This document shows, one piece after another, positions 14,430 to 22,485 of a stretch of 44,006 nt of DNA. The first letter of the stretch is position 1, and each line of letters opens with the position of its first letter. The stretch lies in IMG/VR virus record IMGVR_UViG_3300018424_000047, positions 1 through 44,006 of that record. One strand, given 5' to 3'. This DNA comes from a virus. The notes below the pieces were generated by a model. It did not search any database. It had not been told where the DNA came from and was given only the letters and a program-made list of their open reading frames with translations. Position numbers and translations under genes: made by a program.

Positions 14430-15614
14430 ATGAAAAATAGTTTTTACATCGAAGATATATTTTTAGAATTTATGACCTATGTGGATCATAATACATTTCG
14501 CATGCAGTATCAGGATAGATCCGCAGCATACAGTTTTTACACCACCATAATTAATAATGGTGACCTAACACAAAATCAAGGAAACTATATTCTTAAAATT
14601 CTATACAAGTATAGAAATGTTGTCAAGCCACACATGGAATATGAAACTGAATTAGAAAATCCAAACTGGAAAAAACCATTTAGGGTGATTGACAATACCA
14701 AAAGCATATGGATTGAAGAAGATAATGATAAAGCATTATGGGTATGCTTAAAATTTCCTTATCAATTTAAGGACACGTTCGATGTTGAATTTAAGGGCTG
14801 GCAAGATTTTTACGGATCAAAGTCAGTATGGGATAGAGAACGTAAACTTAGAAAACTGTATCTCTATGATTTCAATATCATACAGATTAATGAATTTGTT
14901 AAGGAACAGGGATTTGAAATCGATGAAACTTTTTCAGAAGCAGTTTCATCGGTTGAAGAGATATGGCAAAATTCAGAAACTCTGCAGAAAAGATCAGTAA
15001 TAGAAAATGGTGTAGTATTAAAGAATGCACCCGAGGATGCATTGGAATATTTTGAATCCAAGAAAACTGGTAATGTTGCTAATGATTTGTTTTTGGCAAA
15101 ATCCATGGGATATCTTTTGGATAAAAATCCTCATACCATAGTTGAAAAAATTGCTGCAACCAACTCAAATTCTTTCTGGATAAAAACTAATAAGGAATTT
15201 TTGGAACTGTGTTATTCCGTTGAAGGAAAAATTTGTATCATTCTCGATAGAACATCGGACAGTCTTAACTGGATTAAATCACTAGCAGAATCAATAGATC
15301 AATACGGTTTTGAAAGAACGGACTTTAGGGTATGCTTTAGAACGAGTAATACTAATGACGCAGATTTTAATAAATGGGTAAGTGAAAACAAGTTTGGAGG
15401 AAAAATCAAGGATGCTAAGTTCTTGATCTTCCAACATAAACCAGCAAAGTGGTTGTTCAAAGACAAAAGTGATGTTATAATATATGCAAGTAATAATTTG
15501 TATCCTGCTACAAACTCTACTGCAAGGGCACTTATACAGTATCATCCTTGTGTAATTTTTGTAGGAGACATACAACCAACTAATAGTAAGGAAAACACAG
15601 TTGTCGAATTGTAA
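14430..15614 (+). CDS. Conserved protein upstream of UvsW, unknown function
   Basis: A 394-residue soluble protein with no motif I can assign. The N-terminal part is aromatic-rich (FYIEDIFLEFMTYVDHNTFRM). A central region runs through ALWVCLKFPYQFKD, WDRERKLRKLYLYDFNIIQINEF and LFLAKSMGYLLDKNPH. The C-terminal third alternates predicted strands and helices with ICIILDRTSD, FLIFQHKPAKWLF and CVIFVGDIQPT, reminiscent of a helicase- or nuclease-like Rossmann fold without visible Walker motifs. It overlaps uvsW by 14 bases, so the two are probably translated together. A replication or repair accessory role is inferred from that coupling. Confidence 0.75.
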   Translation: MKNSFYIEDIFLEFMTYVDHNTFRMQYQDRSAAYSFYTTIINNGDLTQNQGNYILKILYKYRNVVKPHMEYETELENPNWKKPFRVIDNTKSIWIEEDNDKALWVCLKFPYQFKDTFDVEFKGWQDFYGSKSVWDRERKLRKLYLYDFNIIQINEFVKEQGFEIDETFSEAVSSVEEIWQNSETLQKRSVIENGVVLKNAPEDALEYFESKKTGNVANDLFLAKSMGYLLDKNPHTIVEKIAATNSNSFWIKTNKEFLELCYSVEGKICIILDRTSDSLNWIKSLAESIDQYGFERTDFRVCFRTSNTNDADFNKWVSENKFGGKIKDAKFLIFQHKPAKWLFKDKSDVIIYASNNLYPATNSTARALIQYHPCVIFVGDIQPTNSKENTVVEL

Positions 15615-17055
15615 GTTAATAATAAAGGATGAAGTAAACGTTAAGTTTGAAGGACTTGCTGTTGAAACACGCAGGAAGATAGTTAATAAACTTAAATATG
15701 ATCTTCCCTATGCTCGACACATGCCTGCATTTAAATTAGGAAGATGGGATGGCACAGTAAGTTTCTTTGGCATTGGTGGTAATGGGTTTCTTGCACATCT
15801 TGATGTTGCTCTTCCGATAGTTGAAAACGATGGATACGATATAGAAGTTATTGATCAACGAGAACATCATACATTTGATTTTAAGAAGATAGGTGAAAAT
15901 TATTGGGCAGATCAAGGAAAGGTATGGCCGCAAGGGCATCAACTTGCTGGACAACCTATCGTGCTTAGAGACTATCAGTATGACGTTGTTAATCAATTCC
16001 TAGAAAATCCACAGAGTCTACAGGAGGTTGCAACCGGTGCTGGTAAAACTATTACAACTGCTACCCTTTCGCATTTATGTGAGCCTTATGGCCGCACAAT
16101 GGTTATTGTTCCGAACAAGAGCCTTGTTGTTCAAACTGAGGAAGATTATAAAAACCTAGGGTTGGATGTTGGTGTTTACTTCGGAGATCGAAAAGAATTA
16201 AATCACACACACACCATCTGCACATGGCAAAGCCTTAATGTTCTTGATAAGAAAAGTTATGACAGCGATACCCTAACACTCGCAGAGTTCACGGAAGATG
16301 TTAGAGCAATTATAATTGACGAAGTGCATCAAGCAAAAGCAGATGTTCTTAAAAAACTACTCACGGTTAATTTTAGAAATGCTCCCATACGTTGGGGATT
16401 GACTGGAACTGTTCCTAAGGAGAAATGGGAATTCCAAGGGATACTTGCCAGCATAGGACCCGTAATTAATAATGTGTCCGCACATGATTTACAGGAAAAA
16501 GGTGTGTTGGCAAAACTTGATATTCAGATATTACAAACAAAGGACATTGAAGAGTTTAGAAACTATCAAGAAGAATACACTTGGTTAGTGACTGATGAAA
16601 AACGATTGGAATATATTAGCAAGCATGTTAGCAAGGTTGCCAAGAATGGTAACACACTTGTGCTAGTAAACAGAATCGATACGGGTAATAAACTGCTCAA
16701 GAATATACCCGATGCAACGTTTATTAAGGGAGATGTAAAACTTGACGAGCGTAAAGAACAGTATGACGAAATTAAGACATCGGATGGAAAAATTATTATC
16801 GCAACATATGGAGTGGCCGCTGTGGGTATTAACATTCCGCGTATTTTCAACCTTGTTCTTATTGAGCCTGGCAAGTCTTTTGTCCGCGTCATTCAATCTA
16901 TAGGAAGAGGAATACGTAAAGCAGAAGATAAGGATTTTGTTCAGATTTGGGATATAACATCAACGTGTAAGTATGCCAAGAGACATTTAACAGAGAGGAA
17001 AAGATACTACAGGGAGGCAAAATATCCTCACACTGTAACTAAGGTGGATATATGA
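15601..17055 (+). CDS. uvsW: UvsW-type SF2 DNA/RNA helicase
   Basis: UvsW unwinds branched DNA and R-loops and shuts off origin-dependent replication late in T4 infection. The N-terminal domain has HMPAFKLGRWDGTVSFF (40-56), the counterpart of the FRYGNWDGRIRL region in T4. RDYQYDVV is the Q-like motif, EVATGAGKT (142-150) Walker A, IIIDEVHQA (237-245) motif II, and WGLTGTVP motif III. TYGVAAVGINIPR and QSIGRGIRKA are motifs V and VI. Length 484, as in the family. The start appears to be TTG 15601 after an AAGGAA site, because no in-frame ATG exists before the conserved region; it overlaps the previous gene by 14 bases. Confidence 0.93.
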   Translation: MSNCKLIIKDEVNVKFEGLAVETRRKIVNKLKYDLPYARHMPAFKLGRWDGTVSFFGIGGNGFLAHLDVALPIVENDGYDIEVIDQREHHTFDFKKIGENYWADQGKVWPQGHQLAGQPIVLRDYQYDVVNQFLENPQSLQEVATGAGKTITTATLSHLCEPYGRTMVIVPNKSLVVQTEEDYKNLGLDVGVYFGDRKELNHTHTICTWQSLNVLDKKSYDSDTLTLAEFTEDVRAIIIDEVHQAKADVLKKLLTVNFRNAPIRWGLTGTVPKEKWEFQGILASIGPVINNVSAHDLQEKGVLAKLDIQILQTKDIEEFRNYQEEYTWLVTDEKRLEYISKHVSKVAKNGNTLVLVNRIDTGNKLLKNIPDATFIKGDVKLDERKEQYDEIKTSDGKIIIATYGVAAVGINIPRIFNLVLIEPGKSFVRVIQSIGRGIRKAEDKDFVQIWDITSTCKYAKRHLTERKRYYREAKYPHTVTKVDI

Positions 17056-17591
17056 AAATAAGTAACGAAACAAAAATCAAACACAAAGTAAAATACACAT
17101 CTGCTACCAGCGGAACACGAGAACACTTTCTAAGTGATATTGTAAAGAATAATAATTTAAAACTCGGTGCCGAAGTTGGAGTTAGGACAGGCAGAACAAC
17201 ATTTCATATTTTAGATAACAATCCAATGTGTGAAATGTATGCCATTGACAAGGACATCGCACAATTTTTTAATGACACGGTAAAAGAAAAATACGGACAT
17301 AGATTAAAAGTATACGAAGTTGACAGCAGGGTGGAACCTGAATTCGTTGCAGATCAGAGTTTGGATTTTTTCTTTATTGATGCATCACACACATACAAGA
17401 ATGTTGTAAAAGATATAAACGCCTGGATACCAAAACTAAAGGACGACGGTTGGATGATGGGTCATGACATAGACTACCCATCTGTTGAAGCAGCAGTCAT
17501 GCAAACTATTGGCTTCTATGAAGTTGGTCCTGATAATGTTTGGATTGCAAAAAAGGATAAAATTTATCCAGGTTTACAGGAGAATAAATGA
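17052..17591 (+). CDS. Class I SAM methyltransferase (Methyltransf_24-like)
   Basis: A 179-residue methyltransferase. Motif I is GAEVGVRTGRTT at 39-50. The acidic residue after the second strand is in YAIDKD, and DFFFIDASHTYKNVVKDI near 105-122 is the characteristic D-A/G-S/D-H-x-Y block. WIPKLKDDGWMMGHDI is the motif of enzymes that methylate sugars or other small molecules. It overlaps uvsW by four bases and the next gene by four, so it is expressed with the core genes. The acceptor is unknown. Confidence 0.83.
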   Translation: MKISNETKIKHKVKYTSATSGTREHFLSDIVKNNNLKLGAEVGVRTGRTTFHILDNNPMCEMYAIDKDIAQFFNDTVKEKYGHRLKVYEVDSRVEPEFVADQSLDFFFIDASHTYKNVVKDINAWIPKLKDDGWMMGHDIDYPSVEAAVMQTIGFYEVGPDNVWIAKKDKIYPGLQENK

Positions 17592-18094
17592 GAATACTTA
17601 CTTTAGAAAACAAAGCATTTGACCTAAATGAATTACCGGAAGAAGTATCGGAAGATGCTAGATTTAGTGTCCTTGATAATTCGGATCCAAAGAATCCAGA
17701 CTTCTTTTTTCAACCACTAATCTTTTTGGAATCATTTAACAGTCCAGCAATACTAATGAAGATAGGCGGACACGAAATACAAATGCCACTGGATTGGTCA
17801 ATACTTATTGGTGATAGCGACAGTGGCGGAGATCCAGAAATGCTGCCTCTTACTTCTATAAATGAACGAGGGTTTGAAGCATTTGTTATGAACCCAATAA
17901 AAGGTTTTAGATGTGATTTTGCACCCGTAGAAATTATTAATGTCTATCAAGATGTTAGATGGTATTTTCCAAAAATGAAAAATGGGCAAATACTAACAAT
18001 ACCACTTCACGAAGATGAAAATCCTCCATGTGCATTTTTTGTGAAGGACATTAGTAGGCAATCAGAAGTCGTTGATTTGGCTGCACTACTATGA
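17588..18094 (+). CDS. Conserved marine T4-like protein, unknown function
   Basis: No function known to me. A 168-residue protein of mixed strand/helix character: FFQPLIFLESFNSPAILMKIGGHEIQ, then PLDWSILIGDSDSGGD and PLTSINERGFEAFVMNPI. Further on come INVYQDVRWYFPKMKNGQILTIPL and CAFFVKDISRQSEVVDLAALL. The composition and the strongly patterned blocks look like a conserved housekeeping protein of these viruses rather than an accessory gene. Position after uvsW and the methyltransferase points to the same transcript. Confidence 0.75.
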   Translation: MRILTLENKAFDLNELPEEVSEDARFSVLDNSDPKNPDFFFQPLIFLESFNSPAILMKIGGHEIQMPLDWSILIGDSDSGGDPEMLPLTSINERGFEAFVMNPIKGFRCDFAPVEIINVYQDVRWYFPKMKNGQILTIPLHEDENPPCAFFVKDISRQSEVVDLAALL

Positions 18095-18130
18095 TAACTA
18101 CATATATTACTCAACAAGAGGAAAGGAATA

Positions 18131-18490
18131 ATGACAATGAAAGCAGGTAAGATTTGGGGTCAAACGGAATTGATCCATGCAAACGGTGTCCTAGAGTTTC
18201 ACCGTATTGAATTCAAGAAAGGATATAAATGCTCTGAGCATGAACATCGATATAAATGGAATGGCTTCTTTGTAGAGTCAGGAAAGATGATTGTCCGTGT
18301 TTGGCAGGATGCTGATCAAAAAGGTTTAGTTGATGAAACTATTCTTGGTCCGGGAGAGTTCACACAGGTTAAGCCAGGTAAAATTCACCAGTTTGAGGGT
18401 GTAGAAGATGGTGTAGCATTTGAACTATATTGGGCAGAATTTAATCACGACGATATCGTTAGACGCACTATTGGCACAAAGGCAAAATAA
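18131..18490 (+). CDS. Cupin domain protein
   Basis: A single small cupin of 119 residues. KCSEHEHRYKWNGFFVESG (33-51) provides the first cupin motif with the His-x-His pair. PGEFTQVKPGKIHQFEGVEDG (80-100) gives the second motif with His. AFELYWAEF closes the barrel. Such proteins are sugar epimerases/isomerases or metal-dependent oxygenases. It starts the second glycan block and lies one base before a glycosyltransferase gene, favouring a nucleotide-sugar role. A GAGGAAAGG ribosome site precedes ATG 18131; a second in-frame ATG at 18137 is possible. Confidence 0.82.
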   Translation: MTMKAGKIWGQTELIHANGVLEFHRIEFKKGYKCSEHEHRYKWNGFFVESGKMIVRVWQDADQKGLVDETILGPGEFTQVKPGKIHQFEGVEDGVAFELYWAEFNHDDIVRRTIGTKAK

Positions 18491-19189
18491 ATGAAAGTCG
18501 AAGTAGTATCCACTTTTAGTCCGGCATACTATGATAGAGTCGCAAAATATTTTGTCGCAAGTTGTATAGAACATTTATCTCCTTCTATCAAACTAAAATT
18601 ATATGTTGACGATTTTAATATACCAACAGCCGATCATTTTGAACTCATAAACTTAGAAGAAACGGTTGTTGATCTTAAAAACTTTAAAGAAAGAAACAAG
18701 GATAGGCCGCAAGATGACTGGAGGCATGCAGCAATAGTTTTTAGTCATAAGGTATATGCAACATGCCATGCAGCAAAAAATACAGATGCTGATGTTTTAA
18801 TTTGGCTCGATGCTGATGCAGAAATAAAAAAACACATAGACGAAAAATACTTGTTACAATTTTTATCTCAAGATTATGATATTGGATGCCTAAAAAGAAA
18901 AAGATCTACAGAAACAGGTTTTTTAGTTTTTAATTTAAGAAACAAGAACACTCACATGTTTTTAGAAAATTATAAAAAAATCTACGATACTGACGAACTC
19001 TTTAAACACAAAGAGTGGCACGATGGTTATATTTTTGACAGAGTCTGTGAAGAACTAGAAAACAAAGGAATGTTATCTACAAAAAATATTTCTCCAGAAG
19101 GAACAAGAAAAAGTCACTTCAACAATCTTCATAAGGGATATATCATACACCATAAGGGTGACGATAAGGATAAGCGTAATGCACAATAA
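18491..19189 (+). CDS. GT-A-like glycosyltransferase, second paralog family copy 2
   Basis: A 232-residue relative of the 12252 product. It shares VEVVSTFSPAYYDRVAKYF at the N terminus, VFSHKVYATCHAAKN, DVLIWLDADAEI with D-x-D (Asp107, Asp109), STETGFLVFNL and KEWHDGYIFDRV. The C terminus has HNLHKGYIIHHKGDD-like spacing (LHKGYIIHHKGDD), where a His would bind the metal. It is shorter than its relative by about 50 residues, lacking the Arg/Lys insertion before the D-x-D. The last 11 bases overlap the next gene. Confidence 0.75.
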   Translation: MKVEVVSTFSPAYYDRVAKYFVASCIEHLSPSIKLKLYVDDFNIPTADHFELINLEETVVDLKNFKERNKDRPQDDWRHAAIVFSHKVYATCHAAKNTDADVLIWLDADAEIKKHIDEKYLLQFLSQDYDIGCLKRKRSTETGFLVFNLRNKNTHMFLENYKKIYDTDELFKHKEWHDGYIFDRVCEELENKGMLSTKNISPEGTRKSHFNNLHKGYIIHHKGDDKDKRNAQ

Positions 19190-19973
19190 AAAAAGATATA
19201 CTTGTGTTACATCATTGAATCAAGGAATTTATGATCACTTGGGTTCGTTTATGATAGATACATGGTTAGAATTTTGGCCTGCTGATGCACAATTGATAAT
19301 ATATGCTGAGAATGTCGAAATAAAACAAAAAGACCCAAGAATAGTAATATTAGATTGGCACGAACACTGCTTGGCAGATCAAGAAGAGTTTGCAAAAATA
19401 TTACATGATGCTAGAACACTTAGATTTAGTAAAAAGGGATTTAGTTGGCTGCACGCCATGGAAAACAATCATAGCCATAAATTAGTTTGGTTAGATAGTG
19501 ATTTATTATTTTATAAAAATATAGATTATAAATTATTAGATAGTTTGTTACCTTCTCATAAATTAATTGCCTTATTTGATTGTTTTTATCAGACCAATCC
19601 AAACTATACTCCAGAAGAATACTTAGATTGGAGGAATAGAGGAAAGATGGCCGCTGAGAGTGGATTTGTTATAATGGATACTTCACATGAAAAATATCCT
19701 GAATACGTAAAACAATATAGGCAACTTTATCTTAATCAAGAAACACATCAATCGCTTGCAAGAAGATATGATGGCGAAGTTTGTGTTTGTGCAGCAATTG
19801 ATTTTTTAGATTTAGTGGAAGATTTAAGTTCTTTACGAACATCTAATAAAACGCAAACACCATTAAACAGAAGTAAACTATCAGAATATTTTCAACATCA
19901 TAAGGGCAAAGTCAAAGACGGATTTACTGAAAAAAGAATAAAAGAAATATTGGATATTAATAAAGAGAACTAA
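19179..19973 (+). CDS. GT-A-like glycosyltransferase, second paralog family copy 3
   Basis: A 264-residue protein of the same layout: VTSLNQGIYDHLGSFMIDTW, GFSWLHAMENNHSHKLVWLD with D-x-D at 106-108 (DSDLLF), then SGFVIMDTSH and a C-terminal YFQHHKGKVKDGF with the likely metal-binding His. ATG 19179 is preferred because AAGGA lies eight bases upstream; a GTG at 19158 would only add residues inside the previous gene. Together with the 18491 gene it suggests two related sugar transfers. Confidence 0.75.
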   Translation: MHNKKRYTCVTSLNQGIYDHLGSFMIDTWLEFWPADAQLIIYAENVEIKQKDPRIVILDWHEHCLADQEEFAKILHDARTLRFSKKGFSWLHAMENNHSHKLVWLDSDLLFYKNIDYKLLDSLLPSHKLIALFDCFYQTNPNYTPEEYLDWRNRGKMAAESGFVIMDTSHEKYPEYVKQYRQLYLNQETHQSLARRYDGEVCVCAAIDFLDLVEDLSSLRTSNKTQTPLNRSKLSEYFQHHKGKVKDGFTEKRIKEILDINKEN

Positions 19974-19974
19974 A

Positions 19975-20616
19975 ATGATTATTAGAAATGGTTGGCATTT
20001 TCCTGATATGGATGAACATTTTGGAAGGTATCAAGAAACCTATCCTGAATCAAGTTATCAACAAAAAGCAATCGATGCTGCATATAGTTATGTTAAAAAT
20101 TTTAATGATGTAATAGATGTTGGAGCAAATGTAGGACTACATACCGTTAGATTTTCTAAAAAATTTAATAACGTGCATTCATTTGAGCCTGTTACTAGTA
20201 ATTACGAATGTCTTGAAAAAAATACATTAAATTTTAAAAATGTTCATCTATATAAATTAGGGTTAGGAGATAATAATGAAACTAACGAGATATCTATACC
20301 TTCAGAACATAATAACTGCGGAGCATATAGTTTAGTAGATTTTAATCAAGAATCTAATTTAATAAAAGAATCTATAGAGATTAAAAAATTAGACGACTTT
20401 AATTTAAATGCAGATTTTATTAAAGTAGATGTTCAAGGTTTTGAAGATAAATTTTTGTTGGGATCTTTAGATACAATTAAAAGATGCCAACCAGTAATTA
20501 TGTTAGAAGTAGAATATAAAAAAGCATTTATCCGACTTAATTCTATACTAGAGCCACTTAATTATCATTGTGTAGAATCTGTAAAGAAAGATAAAATATG
20601 GATACCAAGGGGGTAA
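19975..20616 (+). CDS. FkbM family methyltransferase
   Basis: FkbM-type enzymes methylate hydroxyls of sugars and polyketides. Here VIDVGANVGLHTVRFSKKF (46-64) is motif I. HSFEPVTSNYECLEKN carries the acidic ribose-binding residue and conserved F-E-P. IKVDVQGFEDKFLLGS near 147-162 is the diagnostic K-x-D-V/I-x-G-x-E block, and PVIMLEVEYKKAF follows. Length 213 is usual for the family. Base composition here is particularly A/T-rich compared with replication genes nearby. It lies in a tight run of glycan genes. Confidence 0.87.
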   Translation: MIIRNGWHFPDMDEHFGRYQETYPESSYQQKAIDAAYSYVKNFNDVIDVGANVGLHTVRFSKKFNNVHSFEPVTSNYECLEKNTLNFKNVHLYKLGLGDNNETNEISIPSEHNNCGAYSLVDFNQESNLIKESIEIKKLDDFNLNADFIKVDVQGFEDKFLLGSLDTIKRCQPVIMLEVEYKKAFIRLNSILEPLNYHCVESVKKDKIWIPRG

Positions 20617-20617
20617 T

Positions 20618-21259
20618 ATGAAAATCGAACTATCACACAATGTAAGACACTTAGAAAGAACGATTAGGGCAATGGTTGCTTTAAACGTAACCAATGAAAG
20701 CGCAACTTATATCGAAGTAGGTGCTCACAGAGGAAGAAGTATCGGAACTATAGGAAATTTTTTAAAAGATAAATGCAAAAAACTTCATATCATAGGTTAT
20801 GATATTTTTGATGCTGAAACTAGCAGTTTCCATATAAAGGAAGATAATGGTAAAGGTGCAGGAAATATTATAAAATGTAATAAAGCACTTAGCAAATTGT
20901 GTAAACGCAATCCTCACGTTACATATGAATTAGTTGAAGGATATACTACAGACAGTTTAAAACCAAGTATAGCAGAATGGGCATATATTGATGGCGGCCA
21001 TAGTTACGAAACGGTTAAATGGGACCACGAACAACTTAAAGATTGTAGTGTTATTGTTTTCGATGATGCAGATCTACAAGGTGTTAATCAATACCTTTGG
21101 GAAATAAAAGATCAGTATAACATATACGACTTAGAATCAACCGAAGATGGAGCAAGACAGGCTTGTATTGTTAATGATAAGGAAAATTTTAATTTTGACG
21201 CCGCTGGATTTATTCCTTTTAGAGGATGTGATCCTAAAGAGTGGAAACCTATTAGATGA
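20618..21259 (+). CDS. Class I methyltransferase (Methyltransf_24-like)
   Basis: A 213-residue enzyme. YIEVGAHRGRSIGTIGNF (31-48) is motif I. IIGYDIFD carries the acidic residue after strand two. EWAYIDGGHSYETVKWDHEQ near 126-145 is the diagnostic D-G-G/D-H-x-Y block, and VIVFDDADLQG follows. This pattern fits sugar O-methyltransferases associated with surface polysaccharides. It is related in layout to the 17052 product but not close. It overlaps the acyltransferase gene by four bases. Confidence 0.83.
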   Translation: MKIELSHNVRHLERTIRAMVALNVTNESATYIEVGAHRGRSIGTIGNFLKDKCKKLHIIGYDIFDAETSSFHIKEDNGKGAGNIIKCNKALSKLCKRNPHVTYELVEGYTTDSLKPSIAEWAYIDGGHSYETVKWDHEQLKDCSVIVFDDADLQGVNQYLWEIKDQYNIYDLESTEDGARQACIVNDKENFNFDAAGFIPFRGCDPKEWKPIR

Positions 21260-21753
21260 GTAATACTCAAAAAATAAATGATTTTTTTGATAATCTTACG
21301 CTTGAAGAAGAAAATCTTTTAGCGGCTCGACTAGCACCTGCTATTTCTCGTTACCAAAAATCTACTCCTTTTTATTATGGAGACGAAGCAAGAGTTCATG
21401 TTTCAAAAAAAGTAAAATTAGTAAACACATTTTTTAATCTGATTTCAGGAAACGTATACATCAAGTCAGGAACATTTTTTGGAAATAATGTTTCCGTTCT
21501 TACAGGAACTCATGATATTAGTCTAAAAGATGGATTAAGGAAAAAAGCACCCACTAAGGGTAATGATATACACATAGGGTATGGAGTTTGGATTGCAAGC
21601 AATGCTACTATTTTAGGACCTTGCGAAATAGGAGATTATGCTGTTATTGCTGCAGGTTCAATTGTTCTTCCTGGCAAATACGAACAAGGATGTTTATATG
21701 CAGGAGTTCCTGCAAAATTTAAAAAGCGTATTGAATTTAAAGAAATAGATTAG
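21256..21753 (+). CDS. Left-handed beta-helix O-acetyltransferase-like protein
   Basis: Hexapeptide acyltransferases move acetyl from acetyl-CoA to sugars. After a helical N terminus (about residues 1-45), hexapeptide-type repeats run through GNVYIKSGTFFGNNVSVLTG. They continue with HIGYGVWIASNATILGP, EIGDYAVIAAGSIVLP and the final YAGVPAKFKKRI, the standard C-terminal signature of the LacA/WbbJ type. His in GTHDI is the expected catalytic residue. It has 165 residues. It would decorate a glycan built by adjacent genes; the acceptor is inferred. Confidence 0.88.
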   Translation: MSNTQKINDFFDNLTLEEENLLAARLAPAISRYQKSTPFYYGDEARVHVSKKVKLVNTFFNLISGNVYIKSGTFFGNNVSVLTGTHDISLKDGLRKKAPTKGNDIHIGYGVWIASNATILGPCEIGDYAVIAAGSIVLPGKYEQGCLYAGVPAKFKKRIEFKEID

Positions 21754-21762
21754 GAGAATAAC

Positions 21763-22485
21763 TTGAAAGTTTTTTTAAAATTTCATAGAACTGATCCAGC
21801 CGCAGTCAACTGTTTAAGATACTGGTTAGAAGTTTTTAAGAACTATGAAACTTTTATCTTATGTGATAGATATGATCCTAGTGAAGAACCGACACCTGAT
21901 TATTTAAAATCGTCGTTGTTAGATTATAATGTAAAAGTAATAAACAGCGACTATTCAATAGGTAAAGAATACTGTATGAATTTAAAAGGTGCAAAGCGTA
22001 ATATGGCTTCTGCGAATATGACAGGGTTTAACCATATATCAAAAAAGCAAAAAGGTTTTTGGATTATAGATGCAGACGATACATTGTTCTTAACTAGGAA
22101 TTATGAAATTATAAGAAACAAATTAAAGGCTGCTGAAGAATATTTTTTAAGTAATAATCTTGATGGCTTTAGTTTAGATTTTTATAGAAATCAAAATAAC
22201 TGTTGGACATTTGGAATATGCTTGTTGAAGTCTACTCTAGATTGGAAAAAAATTAAAGATATTACAAACGAAGAAATAAGACAGACTGGGTTTGCACAAA
22301 ATATCGATACTGTATTCAATCTTTTACGAGAGAAAAAAATATTTAATTTGAAAAATTTTATTTTTTCAAGAACAGCATTTCAACATCAAGAAAATAACTA
22401 CCCTGAGATGCCTCACGGTATATATGTATGGCACGATAATAAATTATGGGATAAAGATTTACAATCGGATGTTGTTGTTTTATAA
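21763..22485 (+). CDS. Putative glycosyltransferase with DADD motif, TTG start
   Basis: A 240-residue protein I cannot place in a family with certainty. KGFWIIDADDTLFL near 97-110 has a D-x-D-D in a hydrophobic strand, as in GT-A enzymes. VFLKFHRTDPAAVNCLRYW at the N terminus and FAQNIDTVFNLLREK in the second half are other ordered blocks. HGIYVWHD near the end may hold a metal ligand. The start is TTG 21763 because AGGAG (21752-21756) lies six bases upstream and no ATG precedes the conserved part. It overlaps the fused nucleotidyltransferase gene by one base. Confidence 0.62.
   Translation: MKVFLKFHRTDPAAVNCLRYWLEVFKNYETFILCDRYDPSEEPTPDYLKSSLLDYNVKVINSDYSIGKEYCMNLKGAKRNMASANMTGFNHISKKQKGFWIIDADDTLFLTRNYEIIRNKLKAAEEYFLSNNLDGFSLDFYRNQNNCWTFGICLLKSTLDWKKIKDITNEEIRQTGFAQNIDTVFNLLREKKIFNLKNFIFSRTAFQHQENNYPEMPHGIYVWHDNKLWDKDLQSDVVVL

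Noticed and set aside
16566-16896. Two minus-strand ORFs inside uvsW
   Set aside because: Antisense to conserved helicase motifs; no expression signals.
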